6,726 bases of DNA from CBDHHC01 sp050633205. Lineage in GTDB: Bacteria; Pseudomonadota; Alphaproteobacteria; Rhizobiales; CBDHHC01. The stretch lies in NCBI GenBank assembly GCA_050633205.1, contig JBOEGA010000233.1, positions 1 to 6,726 of the forward strand, read 5' to 3'. A model generated the notes under the pieces. That model was not told the DNA's origin and searched no databases. It saw nothing but the letters and a program-made list of their open reading frames with translations. A program made the translations under genes and the position numbers. This document shows, one piece after another, positions 1 through 5,367 of this stretch (its first letter is position 1; each line of letters opens with the position of its first letter).

Positions 1-66
1 AAGCGTTCTCAAAACCGAAGCGCTAACACTCGTGGCCGTTACGATGGACCTGAATATGAAAGATGA
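1..66 (+). CDS. C-terminal end of an upstream protein (partial)
   Basis: An open frame enters from the left edge and stops with TGA at 64-66, giving the last 21 residues of a protein that begins outside the window. The tail is polar and basic, ending in DGPEYER. I do not recognise it and the fragment is too short for a family call. Its stop codon overlaps the ATG of the next ORF in an ATGA arrangement, which usually indicates one operon and translational coupling. With a ribbon-helix-helix gene two genes downstream, a ParA-type or other plasmid-maintenance gene is conceivable, but nothing visible shows this. Confidence 0.5.
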   Translation, partial: KRSQNRSANTRGRYDGPEYER

Positions 67-350
67 CCAATAAAACCAGGTTTGGTTCGGCGGCGAGTGG
101 CATCAGCACCAAAGCCGAACTCGAACAACGCCTGAAAGCTCGGCCCGTACCAAGGGCCGAGCTTATTTTTACGATAGAGGGAAGCGTGACACAGGAAGTT
201 CATAAGCAGGTTAATAAATCCGCAGAGGACCGGATCAAACATTTGAAAGAGCGTCTAGGCAAAGCCAGTAATGATCTCAAGATTGATCGGCTCCGCTCGC
301 AGCTTAAAGATAAATCCCGCTCTGACTTTGATCGCTCCCGCGAGAAATAG
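63..350 (+). CDS. Small basic hypothetical protein, possibly shorter than drawn
   Basis: A 95-residue ORF beginning with the ATG that overlaps the preceding stop codon. I do not recognise the family. The second half (about residues 45-95) is strongly charged and probably helical (EDRIKHLKERLGKASNDLKI), ending in an Arg/Lys/Asp/Ser-rich tail. There is no membrane segment and no cysteine. Codons 25-34 lie inside a GC-rich hairpin followed by a T-tract that looks like an intrinsic terminator, which is odd for the interior of a gene. An alternative start that avoids it is GTG at 186 (residue 42), preceded by GAGG at 177-180 with 5 bases of spacing, giving a 54-residue protein. The ATGA overlap favours the longer form and the hairpin favours the shorter. 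The next gene starts 15 bases after the stop, so the two are probably co-transcribed. Confidence 0.5.
   Translation: MTNKTRFGSAASGISTKAELEQRLKARPVPRAELIFTIEGSVTQEVHKQVNKSAEDRIKHLKERLGKASNDLKIDRLRSQLKDKSRSDFDRSREK
136..170 (+). terminator. Intrinsic-terminator-like hairpin inside an ORF
   Basis: The arms AAGCTCGGCCC (136-146) and GGGCCGAGCTT (154-164) are perfectly complementary over 11 bp with a 7-base loop, and TATTTTT follows at once. This is the full layout of a Rho-independent terminator on the + strand. It lies 70 bases past the stop codon at 64-66, a normal distance for the terminator of the upstream gene, but it falls within the drawn coding region of the next ORF. It may end the upstream transcript, or attenuate it when ribosomes do not translate through the hairpin. 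Confidence 0.65.
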
Positions 351-365
351 GGGGCTGGGTATCAC

Positions 366-602
366 ATGACAGAATCTCTGAGCAATAAATTATGGGCTGT
401 CAAAAAGCATCTGAAGGCAAAGCCGGAGAAGAAAGCTTTGCTTTCAGGGGCAAAAGAAAAGCGTGTGCAGAAAAACCTCAGTCTCACTGAAAGGGATGCA
501 GAGCGATTGAAAGCTTTGGCCAAGCGGGAGGGGCTTTCACAAGCGGCGCTAATATCTGCTGCCCTTGAACTTTACGAAAAACTTTCAGAAAAGGGTGAGT
601 AG
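366..602 (+). CDS. Ribbon-helix-helix (CopG/ParG-like) DNA-binding protein
   Basis: A 78-residue basic protein with a two-part layout: a Lys-rich, probably flexible N-terminal arm (residues 1-32), then a pattern typical of ribbon-helix-helix repressors. The pattern is a short beta strand KRVQKNLSL (about 32-40), helix A (about 42-55, TERDAERLKALAKREG) and helix B (about 58-75, SQAALISAALELYEKL). Such proteins dimerise through the strand and bind operator or centromere-like DNA. The size and long basic arm resemble ParG-type partition proteins, but a simple CopG-type autorepressor fits equally well. The start has a G-rich stretch upstream (351-359). The next gene begins 4 bases after the stop, so they are very likely one transcript. 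The fold is fairly secure; the biological role is inferred. Confidence 0.7.
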   Translation: MTESLSNKLWAVKKHLKAKPEKKALLSGAKEKRVQKNLSLTERDAERLKALAKREGLSQAALISAALELYEKLSEKGE

Positions 603-606
603 AAGT

Positions 607-1668
607 ATGCGCATCGTTCTATCAGGTCTGGGAGTGACGGCTTCTCTGGTAATGCTGCTGGCTTCCTGCCTGATGAATTATCTGTTTCTCTCATCTCTTG
701 GGAAATCGCCATTGGAAGCACATGTTTTGGGGGCTGTGTCTGCATCCGCTGATAGCCTTAAAGCTCTGCTTCCATTTTTTATTGCTTGGGGCTGGCGCTC
801 TGGTCGGTACTCCATTGTAGTTCCGGGTATTGCAGTGTGGGTGTTGTTTTCCGGGTTTTCTCTACTGAGCGCTCTGGGATTTTCGGCCAGCAACCGGGGG
901 GCCATACTGGAAAGCCGGAATACATTAACAGCGCAATATGAACGCCTGCAATCCGATTTGAAAGCTGCGCAAGCTCGTATTTCTCGGCTTCCGCAAGCAA
1001 GAGCCTTTACAATCGTCGAACAAGAAATCAATCGCTATAAGCAGCATGTGCGCTGGACCACGACAAAGAAGTGCGTAGACGCAACCATTCCAGAAAGCCG
1101 CGAGTATTGTCGTAAGTATTTTTCTTTGCGCTCTGAATTGGCCGCTGCCAAAGAATATGCAAAGCTCCAGAAGCAGAACCAAACTCTAAAGGATAAGATT
1201 TCCAGACTTCGAAGCAATGGGGCGGAAACGGATTCAGATCCACAAGTTTCGCTTCTGAGCCGGATCTTCGGCCAAAGCTCTGAAAACATTCGCCTGACGC
1301 TGACCATTATTGTTGCGCTGCTTGTTGAGCTGGGTTCGTCCTTGGGTCTTTATCTCTCAGCCAGTCATAGTCCCGTTCGCAAGCGGCAGAAAACGAATTC
1401 CACTGAGAAGCAGGACGATAGTGGTGATATTATCACCGGAGAAATTGAAGATTTTTGTCTGGCGTGTCTAAAAGCGGATGAATGCTCATCCATTAGCCTG
1501 CATCAAGCCTATGCTAGCTATCAGGCATGGTGCAACAGCAACGACTATGAAGTATTAGAACTCGATATGTTCTCGAAGAAATTTCATCATGTACTCGCCA
1601 AGGAAGTCGGCATTCCATTCTCAGCCGGAAAATACCAAGGTATAACGCTGAATGGATCGGGGGAGTAA
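607..1668 (+). CDS. Four-pass membrane protein with coiled loop and C-terminal winged-helix-like domain
   Basis: A 353-residue protein. The frame is open from an ATG at 565, but that start would overlap the preceding gene by 38 bases. ATG 607 follows an AGGGTGAG ribosome site (592-599) and puts a hydrophobic helix first. Predicted membrane segments are at about residues 8-30, 36-61, 69-93 and 227-252. Arginines between segments 2 and 3 (WRSGR) and after segment 4 (PVRKRQK) argue that the C terminus is cytosolic. The loop at about 95-225 would then be periplasmic; it is heptad-rich and carries Cys156 and Cys168, a possible disulfide. The C-terminal part (about 277-345), with SLHQAYASYQAWCNSNDYEV and then MFSKKFHHVL, resembles the winged-helix tail of D5-like plasmid and phage primases, suggesting DNA binding at the membrane. 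Whole-protein family not recognised. The stop codon abuts the stop codon of the convergent relaxase gene. Confidence 0.75.
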   Translation: MRIVLSGLGVTASLVMLLASCLMNYLFLSSLGKSPLEAHVLGAVSASADSLKALLPFFIAWGWRSGRYSIVVPGIAVWVLFSGFSLLSALGFSASNRGAILESRNTLTAQYERLQSDLKAAQARISRLPQARAFTIVEQEINRYKQHVRWTTTKKCVDATIPESREYCRKYFSLRSELAAAKEYAKLQKQNQTLKDKISRLRSNGAETDSDPQVSLLSRIFGQSSENIRLTLTIIVALLVELGSSLGLYLSASHSPVRKRQKTNSTEKQDDSGDIITGEIEDFCLACLKADECSSISLHQAYASYQAWCNSNDYEVLELDMFSKKFHHVLAKEVGIPFSAGKYQGITLNGSGE

Positions 1669-1684
1669 TTATCGCTCCCGATCC
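1654..1684. terminator. Hairpin spanning two abutting stop codons, candidate bidirectional terminator
   Basis: GGATCGGGGGAG (1654-1665) can pair with CTCCCGATCC (1675-1684) as a 10-bp stem with a 2-base G bulge and a 9-base loop. The loop contains the stop codons of the + strand membrane-protein gene (1666-1668) and the - strand relaxase gene (1669-1671). Position between convergent genes suits a terminator working both ways, but there is no T-tract on either strand. It could instead block antisense read-through weakly, or be coincidental coding sequence. Confidence 0.35.
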
Positions 1685-3081
1685 CGTCCCCTTGTTCTTC
1701 CTGTACCTCGACTTGGTCTGCCAGAACGCAGCCGTTCCAAACGATCCTGCTGCGTTGGCTGTTTCTCCGGTTGGACCTTCTCCTGAAAAGTTTGACGTAC
1801 AGGTTGCTCCCGAAGATTATCGAGTTTGTTCTTCCTTCTAGGTTTTGGTGCATCCTGTACTTTTTCAGGCCGCAAGTTTTCTTGTATGCGGCTGTAATCC
1901 TGTTTCAAATTAAGCAGTAGATCTGCGTGGTGTTTGCGGATAGAGCGGTATTCGGTTTGTAATGTCTGCCTGTTTGCAATCTGCGCCTGAATAAGTCTCT
2001 GGCATTCATCCAAATCCCTTCGTTTGGAGATAAGCATGTCCTGTTCATTCTGTTTTCTGATTTCAGAATGCTTGCCGCTCAAGCGGTCCCAGAGTCCGCG
2101 AAAACCCTTGTTAAAGCGCTCCTGCCTTGCTATGATCTCCCGGTTCCAGCGCTCAAGCTGATAGGTTTTAAGCTGCGTTCGCTGCTCCCGCTGCTGAAAC
2201 ACCATCTGTTCTTTTTTCTGATTGAGGACACGCAAATCCTGCTGTTTCAAAGCATGAGCCTCACGCACATGACGTTTGAAGGTCAAGCTCATATCCTGAG
2301 ACGTTTTAGCTTTGACTTCTTCTACGTTTGGTAGATTCTCAGGCTCGCCGATTTTGGCATGAACTTCTGATTTATGTTTTCCTACATAGCGCGGTACAGA
2401 AAAAATATGACCATCATGAGTAACGCCAACAAAACCGTTTCTATCGCCTTTTGCCAGAGAAATGCCGCGTTCTCTCAAGACACTCGCAAAAGCTGCTCTG
2501 GAATCCGATACGGCCCAGCATTCCTGCATCATAGCCTTTAGGTCTTTCGCATGGTGCCCCATGCGCTTTGCTTGTTGCCATTCAGCCAGCGTAAAATTAC
2601 GCGGATCTTTGTCTTTAGAATTCATCAGACCTTTGGGCATTTTCCAGCCTTGCTCCAGATAAGTCTCACGGGAAATATCACGGAGTTTGAGCTTGAAATG
2701 CGATAGGTTTCTGGCGGTTCCGGTTTCTTCATCTATGCGGGACCAAACCGCGTGGGCGTGTCTGCGGCCTTCTTTTTCGTGGAAGACAACAACACGGGGT
2801 TGGCCAGACAGATCATTCTTTTGCTCAATTTTCTCAATCGTATCTTCAAAGACAGAAATTGGGACGTTCTCTGTCTCTGGCGGATTAAGAGAAACGGAAA
2901 ATAGGAACTGCTTGCACCGTGTTTCTTGGCTGGCCCCATATGCTTCTTTCAAAGCTTCCAATAAGTTATCGGATACGAAGCCTCTGATCTGGTGAACTTC
3001 AACGTGATCATTATCATCGGTTCTCATCAAGTGAAGGGCGAGTTGTTTTCCGCCGCCGCGCTGTGAAGCTTTCAAGATCAT
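1669..3081 (-). CDS. MobA/VirD2-like relaxase (plasmid mobilization nuclease)
   Basis: A 470-residue protein. Relaxases nick one strand at oriT, stay bound to the 5' end and pilot it into the recipient through a type IV secretion channel, usually supplied by another element. The N-terminal domain (about 1-160) contains the metal-binding three-histidine motif HEKEGRRHAHAVWSRID, with His101, His108 and His110, as in the VirD2/MobP group. The opening MILKASQRGGGKQLALHLM matches, from memory, a relaxase family common on alphaproteobacterial plasmids. No tyrosine occurs before Tyr48, so the nucleophile is unclear; His17 is a candidate. Residues about 260-400 are a long charged coiled coil, and the tail (about 410-470) is Arg/Lys/Pro/Gln-rich, possibly the transport signal. 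AAGGAG at 3091-3096, inside the end of the mobC-like gene, with 9-base spacing supports this ATG. Three bases separate it from that gene. There is no primase or helicase domain in the visible length. Confidence 0.9.
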   Translation of the reverse strand: MILKASQRGGGKQLALHLMRTDDNDHVEVHQIRGFVSDNLLEALKEAYGASQETRCKQFLFSVSLNPPETENVPISVFEDTIEKIEQKNDLSGQPRVVVFHEKEGRRHAHAVWSRIDEETGTARNLSHFKLKLRDISRETYLEQGWKMPKGLMNSKDKDPRNFTLAEWQQAKRMGHHAKDLKAMMQECWAVSDSRAAFASVLRERGISLAKGDRNGFVGVTHDGHIFSVPRYVGKHKSEVHAKIGEPENLPNVEEVKAKTSQDMSLTFKRHVREAHALKQQDLRVLNQKKEQMVFQQREQRTQLKTYQLERWNREIIARQERFNKGFRGLWDRLSGKHSEIRKQNEQDMLISKRRDLDECQRLIQAQIANRQTLQTEYRSIRKHHADLLLNLKQDYSRIQENLRPEKVQDAPKPRRKNKLDNLREQPVRQTFQEKVQPEKQPTQQDRLERLRSGRPSRGTGRTRGRDRER

Positions 3082-3084
3082 GTG

Positions 3085-3429
3085 TTAGCGCTCCTTGATC
3101 CCAAGGGCTTTCATGAGCATAGATTTAATCGCGAGAATGTCCTGACAGGCTTTGTCCAATTCAACCGATGTCTCTGGTGATACAGGCATGGAACCGGAAC
3201 GTGCAGCCTGTGCAAGCTCCCGGACATTGGCGGCAATATCAGATTTTCCAAGCCATCTCAGAAGTGAAGCCACATCACTTCTATTAGCTTTAGAGGCAGA
3301 AGTCTTGAAAAGACAGGTGCGGATATATGCGCCCAAAGATTTGCTGCCTGAACGCCGTTCAAGTTCTGAGCGCTCTTTCTCTGTCAAACGCAAAGTAAAT
3401 GGTCTGCTTGTCTTCGTTTTCTTCGGCAA
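3085..3429 (-). CDS. mobC: MobC-like relaxosome accessory protein (ribbon-helix-helix)
   Basis: A 114-residue basic protein. The N-terminal part (FTLRLTEKERSELERRSG, then SLGAYIRTCLF, about residues 11-41) is a ribbon-helix-helix: strand, helix, turn, helix. The remainder (LLRWLGKSDIAANVRELAQA, then a helical stretch to the end) matches the bacterial MobC mobilization family. MobC proteins bind oriT, open the DNA around the nick site and help load the relaxase, which is encoded immediately downstream. The start codon is TTG at 3427-3429, with GGAG 8 bases upstream; no ATG or GTG lies upstream in frame before a stop, so TTG is the best choice. The TTG start and the 3-base spacing to the relaxase suggest low, coupled expression, and such proteins often repress their own operon. 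The symbol is assigned by family only. Confidence 0.8.
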   Translation of the reverse strand: MPKKTKTSRPFTLRLTEKERSELERRSGSKSLGAYIRTCLFKTSASKANRSDVASLLRWLGKSDIAANVRELAQAARSGSMPVSPETSVELDKACQDILAIKSMLMKALGIKER

Positions 3430-3513
3430 AACAGGTTCTCCGTGGTCGTGGATAGAAGTGTTTTGCTTAAATTTATCTGTAATATTCTCTGGAGTTGGGG
3501 GGATGCATCTCGC
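3430..3513. other. Short gap upstream of the mobilization operon, possible oriT or mob promoter site
   Basis: This 84-base gap separates the amidase stop codon from the mobC-like start. An origin of transfer commonly lies directly upstream of mobC-relaxase pairs, so this is the most natural place for it here, but I find no convincing nick-site consensus or strong inverted repeat. Visible oddities are the direct repeat CCACGACCACGG (read on the - strand), a run of six G at 3497-3502, and the palindrome GATGCATC at 3502-3509. No strong sigma-70 promoter is apparent either, so the mob genes could be read from the amidase promoter. Confidence 0.25.
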
Positions 3514-4260
3514 CTACAGCGGACAAAATTTCTCTAAAGCCTGAGTGATATTTGCAATCAGTTTTTCACGATACGAAGGCATATTCAATAATGTCTCCTC
3601 CTTCCGATTGAGGATAATCCCCAACTCAATAAGGACTGATGGCATTGTCGCTGTTCTCAGTACAGCAAAGGGTACATCATAAATGCCAAGATTCTTTTGA
3701 AGTAGCTTACGATTCTCACCTTTAATGGGTTCTGCATGATGCAAGGTTGGCTCAAATCCCTTAGCAACAAAATTATTGCCGATAAGTTTTGCCAACTCAA
3801 AGCTTTTACTAAAGCGCTGATTTTTTGAGGATACGAATAGAGAAAATCCTTGAAACTTATCCGAATAGTTCCGCTTCTCTCCTTTATAAACCCATTTATT
3901 TAGATATTTTCGATTTACTGAGTCGTGGTGAAATGAGAGAAAAATATCTGCATTGTTCTGAGCTGCAATCCTTGTCCTGTCCCTAAGCCTGATAGGCTTC
4001 CCAGACTCATTTATAATGATAAGCTTCAGTTTTTTATGCTTGGTATTATGCTTTACAAACTCAGAGGCAAATCTTTGGTTAAACACATATTCTGGTATAC
4101 CTCTTGCGCTGATTGCGCCTGGGTCACGTTTGCTGTGACCAATATCAATAGCAACTTTTAATACTTTCTTGTAACACTTTTTGTCCACAGAAAACGCAGG
4201 AATATTACCATACATAGCAATGCACAACATCACAGTATGTGCAGCAAGACATCTGAACAT
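3514..4260 (-). CDS. Secreted N-acetylmuramoyl-L-alanine amidase (Amidase_3 type)
   Basis: A 248-residue protein. Amidase_3 zinc enzymes cut the bond between N-acetylmuramic acid and the first L-alanine of the peptide stem of peptidoglycan. The first 24 residues form a short signal peptide (hydrophobic core CLAAHTVMLCIAMYG, likely cut after AFS), placing it in the periplasm or outside. The landmarks are in order: IDIGHSKRDPGA with His42, Glu57 in the next segment, SFHHDS with His111, and VLIELGIILN with Glu212, corresponding to the zinc ligands and catalytic glutamate. The domain fills the protein, with no SPOR, AMIN or LysM domain, so substrate targeting is unknown. GGGGTGG sits just upstream of the ATG. 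It is divergent from an exported toxin gene and co-oriented with, and 84 bases upstream of, the mob operon. It could aid toxin passage through the wall or DNA transfer; both are inference. Confidence 0.85.
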   Translation of the reverse strand: MFRCLAAHTVMLCIAMYGNIPAFSVDKKCYKKVLKVAIDIGHSKRDPGAISARGIPEYVFNQRFASEFVKHNTKHKKLKLIIINESGKPIRLRDRTRIAAQNNADIFLSFHHDSVNRKYLNKWVYKGEKRNYSDKFQGFSLFVSSKNQRFSKSFELAKLIGNNFVAKGFEPTLHHAEPIKGENRKLLQKNLGIYDVPFAVLRTATMPSVLIELGIILNRKEETLLNMPSYREKLIANITQALEKFCPL

Positions 4261-4276
4261 AAGCCACCCCGTTGGC

Positions 4277-4300
4277 TAAGACGATATAATCTCCGTCTTA
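4277..4300. promoter_or_regulatory. Perfect 7-bp inverted repeat in the amidase promoter region, candidate operator
   Basis: TAAGACG (4277-4283) and CGTCTTA (4294-4300) are perfect inverted copies separated by 10 A/T-rich bases. The site lies 17 bases upstream of the amidase start codon and overlaps the -10 and spacer of the promoter proposed there, which is where a dimeric repressor would bind. No T-tract follows, so it is not a terminator. The binding protein is unknown. Confidence 0.4.
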
Positions 4301-4312
4301 ACACCTACTCAA
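4283..4312 (-). promoter_or_regulatory. Candidate sigma-70 promoter of the amidase gene
   Basis: Read on the - strand, TTGAGT (complement of 4307-4312) is a 4/6 match to the -35 box, and TATATC (complement of 4283-4288) is a 4/6 match to the -10 box, with an 18-base spacer. Transcription would start near 4276, leaving a leader of about 15 bases that holds the GGGGTGG ribosome site. Within that leader, AGCCA and TGGCT could form a small hairpin around the ribosome site. Confidence 0.3.
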
Positions 4313-4464
4313 GTTGATTACTTGTTCGATATATCTGTGGCATTTGTCAATATCATGAAGCTTTGATGGTTTTGGCAGTGGATGTTGTACACACTTGCCA
4401 TGGAACAACATAATTCCTGCTCCTATCAGATAAAAACACGCACGACATTCTCCCGTTGTTCTTT

Positions 4465-4494
4465 TTGAAAAACACGAATACAAGCACTTAACAT
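4465..4494 (+). promoter_or_regulatory. Weak candidate promoter of the toxin gene
   Basis: TTGAAA (4465-4470) and TAACAT (4489-4494) lie 18 bases apart, each a 4/6 match to sigma-70 boxes. The transcript would begin about 60 bases before the toxin ATG. The ribosome site AAAGGA (4545-4550) and the small inverted repeat at 4519-4538 would lie in the leader. In such A/T-rich DNA, chance matches are common. Confidence 0.2.
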
Positions 4495-4560
4495 AACAAA
4501 AAACTGTCAAAGTTATTTAGTACGATTTGAAGAGTACTTTTTTCAAAGGATCATTTTATA

Positions 4561-5367
4561 ATGTATAGGCATGCTTTGATTATTATATCATTATTTATAT
4601 TATTCATTTTTATTCCTGAAAGGAATGCTAATTCTTCTGTATCAGTTCAAAACAAAGCTGAACATGTATCTTTACTGAAAAGAAAAAAACAACAAAAATT
4701 CCTACAATTAACTCAACGCTATAGGCGTAATTATAATTTTCGGAGAAACAATAATGTTCGACAACGACAGCTACGACAGCGACAAATACGACAACAACAG
4801 CGAAACATCCAGCTACAAAAAAGAAAACAGCAACGAGATATTAGAGAGCGCACACGTCAAGTCATCCGGCAGAGGCAACGAAAAATCAAAGCGCTGATCC
4901 AGAAACGAAATTTTTCTATTAAACAAAAACAGCAATCTATCAAACAGTCCGGCATTAAAAGCACTCTCCAAAACAAAGCCCAAACCCAGCCTTACCGAGA
5001 TAAAAGGCTTTTAAAGCTCCAGAAAAAGTTAAAAGATCAGAAGAAGAAAAAAACAAATACCGCAGATACACAAAGCAAAGCCAATACGCTTGCAGTGCTT
5101 GCGTCTCAGATTCGGCAGACAAATTCAATACAGAAAAATAGTGGAAATGTATCTGCTGCAAAAGCGCTTGAGCAACGCAATTCACTCCGTCAATTGAGCA
5201 ACAACAATAAAAACATCCTCACCAAACTTAAAGTCTCTAGCAAAGAAACCCAGAAACAACTGCAAAAACTTCGTGATACAAGTAAAAATTTAAAACTCAA
5301 GCTTGAAAAGCAAAAGCTATTAAAAACTGCTCGTTTAAATAGCTGTGATGNNGAAAATTTGTATTAA
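4561..5367 (+). CDS. N-terminal half of the HINT-EndoU toxin: exported, Arg/Gln/Lys-rich coiled region
   Basis: A 268-codon frame starting at ATG 4561, with AAAGGA 10 bases upstream. Residues 4-19 (HALIIISLFILFIFIP) form a hydrophobic export signal, with weak possible cleavage near ANS at 23-25, so it may be cleaved or stay as an anchor. From residue about 35 onward it is extremely basic and polar (Lys, Arg, Gln, Asn, few acidic or aromatic residues) and helix-prone, with an RQRQL/RQRQI repeat at 67-81. I recognise no family in this part. Near its end the frame meets the ambiguous NN bases at 5351-5352 and stops at 5365-5367, about 5 codons later. The adjacent frame continues with a HINT domain, so I read this as the front of one larger gene (4561-6217). 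Its role is probably export and envelope or surface attachment (inference). It is divergent from the amidase gene. Confidence 0.7.
   Translation: MYRHALIIISLFILFIFIPERNANSSVSVQNKAEHVSLLKRKKQQKFLQLTQRYRRNYNFRRNNNVRQRQLRQRQIRQQQRNIQLQKRKQQRDIRERTRQVIRQRQRKIKALIQKRNFSIKQKQQSIKQSGIKSTLQNKAQTQPYRDKRLLKLQKKLKDQKKKKTNTADTQSKANTLAVLASQIRQTNSIQKNSGNVSAAKALEQRNSLRQLSNNNKNILTKLKVSSKETQKQLQKLRDTSKNLKLKLEKQKLLKTARLNSCDXENLY
4759..4803 (+). repeat. Three degenerate 15-base tandem units in the toxin gene
   Basis: CGACAACGACAGCTA (4759-4773), CGACAGCGACAAATA (4774-4788) and CGACAACAACAGCGA (4789-4803) are in-frame tandem units encoding RQRQL, RQRQI and RQQQR. The Arg/Gln-rich stretch continues in looser form to about 4900. 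It looks like expansion of a coiled-coil segment by repeat slippage. Confidence 0.6.

Larger units (their letters stand above)
4261..4560. other. Divergent intergenic region between amidase and toxin genes
   Basis: Three hundred bases without a gene I can support. They must hold the start signals for both divergent genes. Besides the inverted repeat and promoter near 4277-4312, I see two overlapping inverted repeats in the middle (ATGTTGT 4382-4388 with ACAACAT 4405-4411; TGGCA 4373-4377 with TGCCA 4396-4400). A smaller one lies before the toxin gene (AGTAC 4519-4523 with GTACT 4534-4538). No protein with recognisable features is encoded here; a cysteine-rich frame on the - strand has only a TTG start. 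A small RNA is possible but not demonstrated. Confidence 0.5.

Noticed and set aside
20..29. GCGCTAACAC, also present on the - strand at 3082-3091
   Set aside because: A 10-base match between two gene ends with no further similarity; probably chance.
565..606. Earlier ATG (565) for the membrane protein
   Set aside because: It would overlap the RHH gene by 38 bases and add a basic stretch before the first hydrophobic segment. ATG 607 has a better placed ribosome site.
678..1307. Several - strand frames opposite the membrane-protein gene
   Set aside because: Overlapping shadows without ribosome sites or domain patterns. The + strand protein has coherent membrane topology.
2291..2300. ATATCCTGAG, resembling a MOB-P nick-site core
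   Set aside because: It lies deep inside the relaxase coding region and has no adjacent inverted repeat, so chance is the simpler explanation.
2068..2995. + strand frames opposite the relaxase
   Set aside because: The relaxase motifs on the - strand are unmistakable, so these frames are shadows.
4285..4290. Perfect TATAAT on the + strand
   Set aside because: No -35-like box at the right spacing, and it would drive a transcript into 270 bases without a gene. It is the spacer of the inverted repeat.
4298..4510. Cysteine-rich 70-residue frame on the - strand upstream of the amidase
   Set aside because: It starts only with TTG, has no recognisable family or clear ribosome site, and lies in a region that must hold the divergent promoters. 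Possible but not supported.
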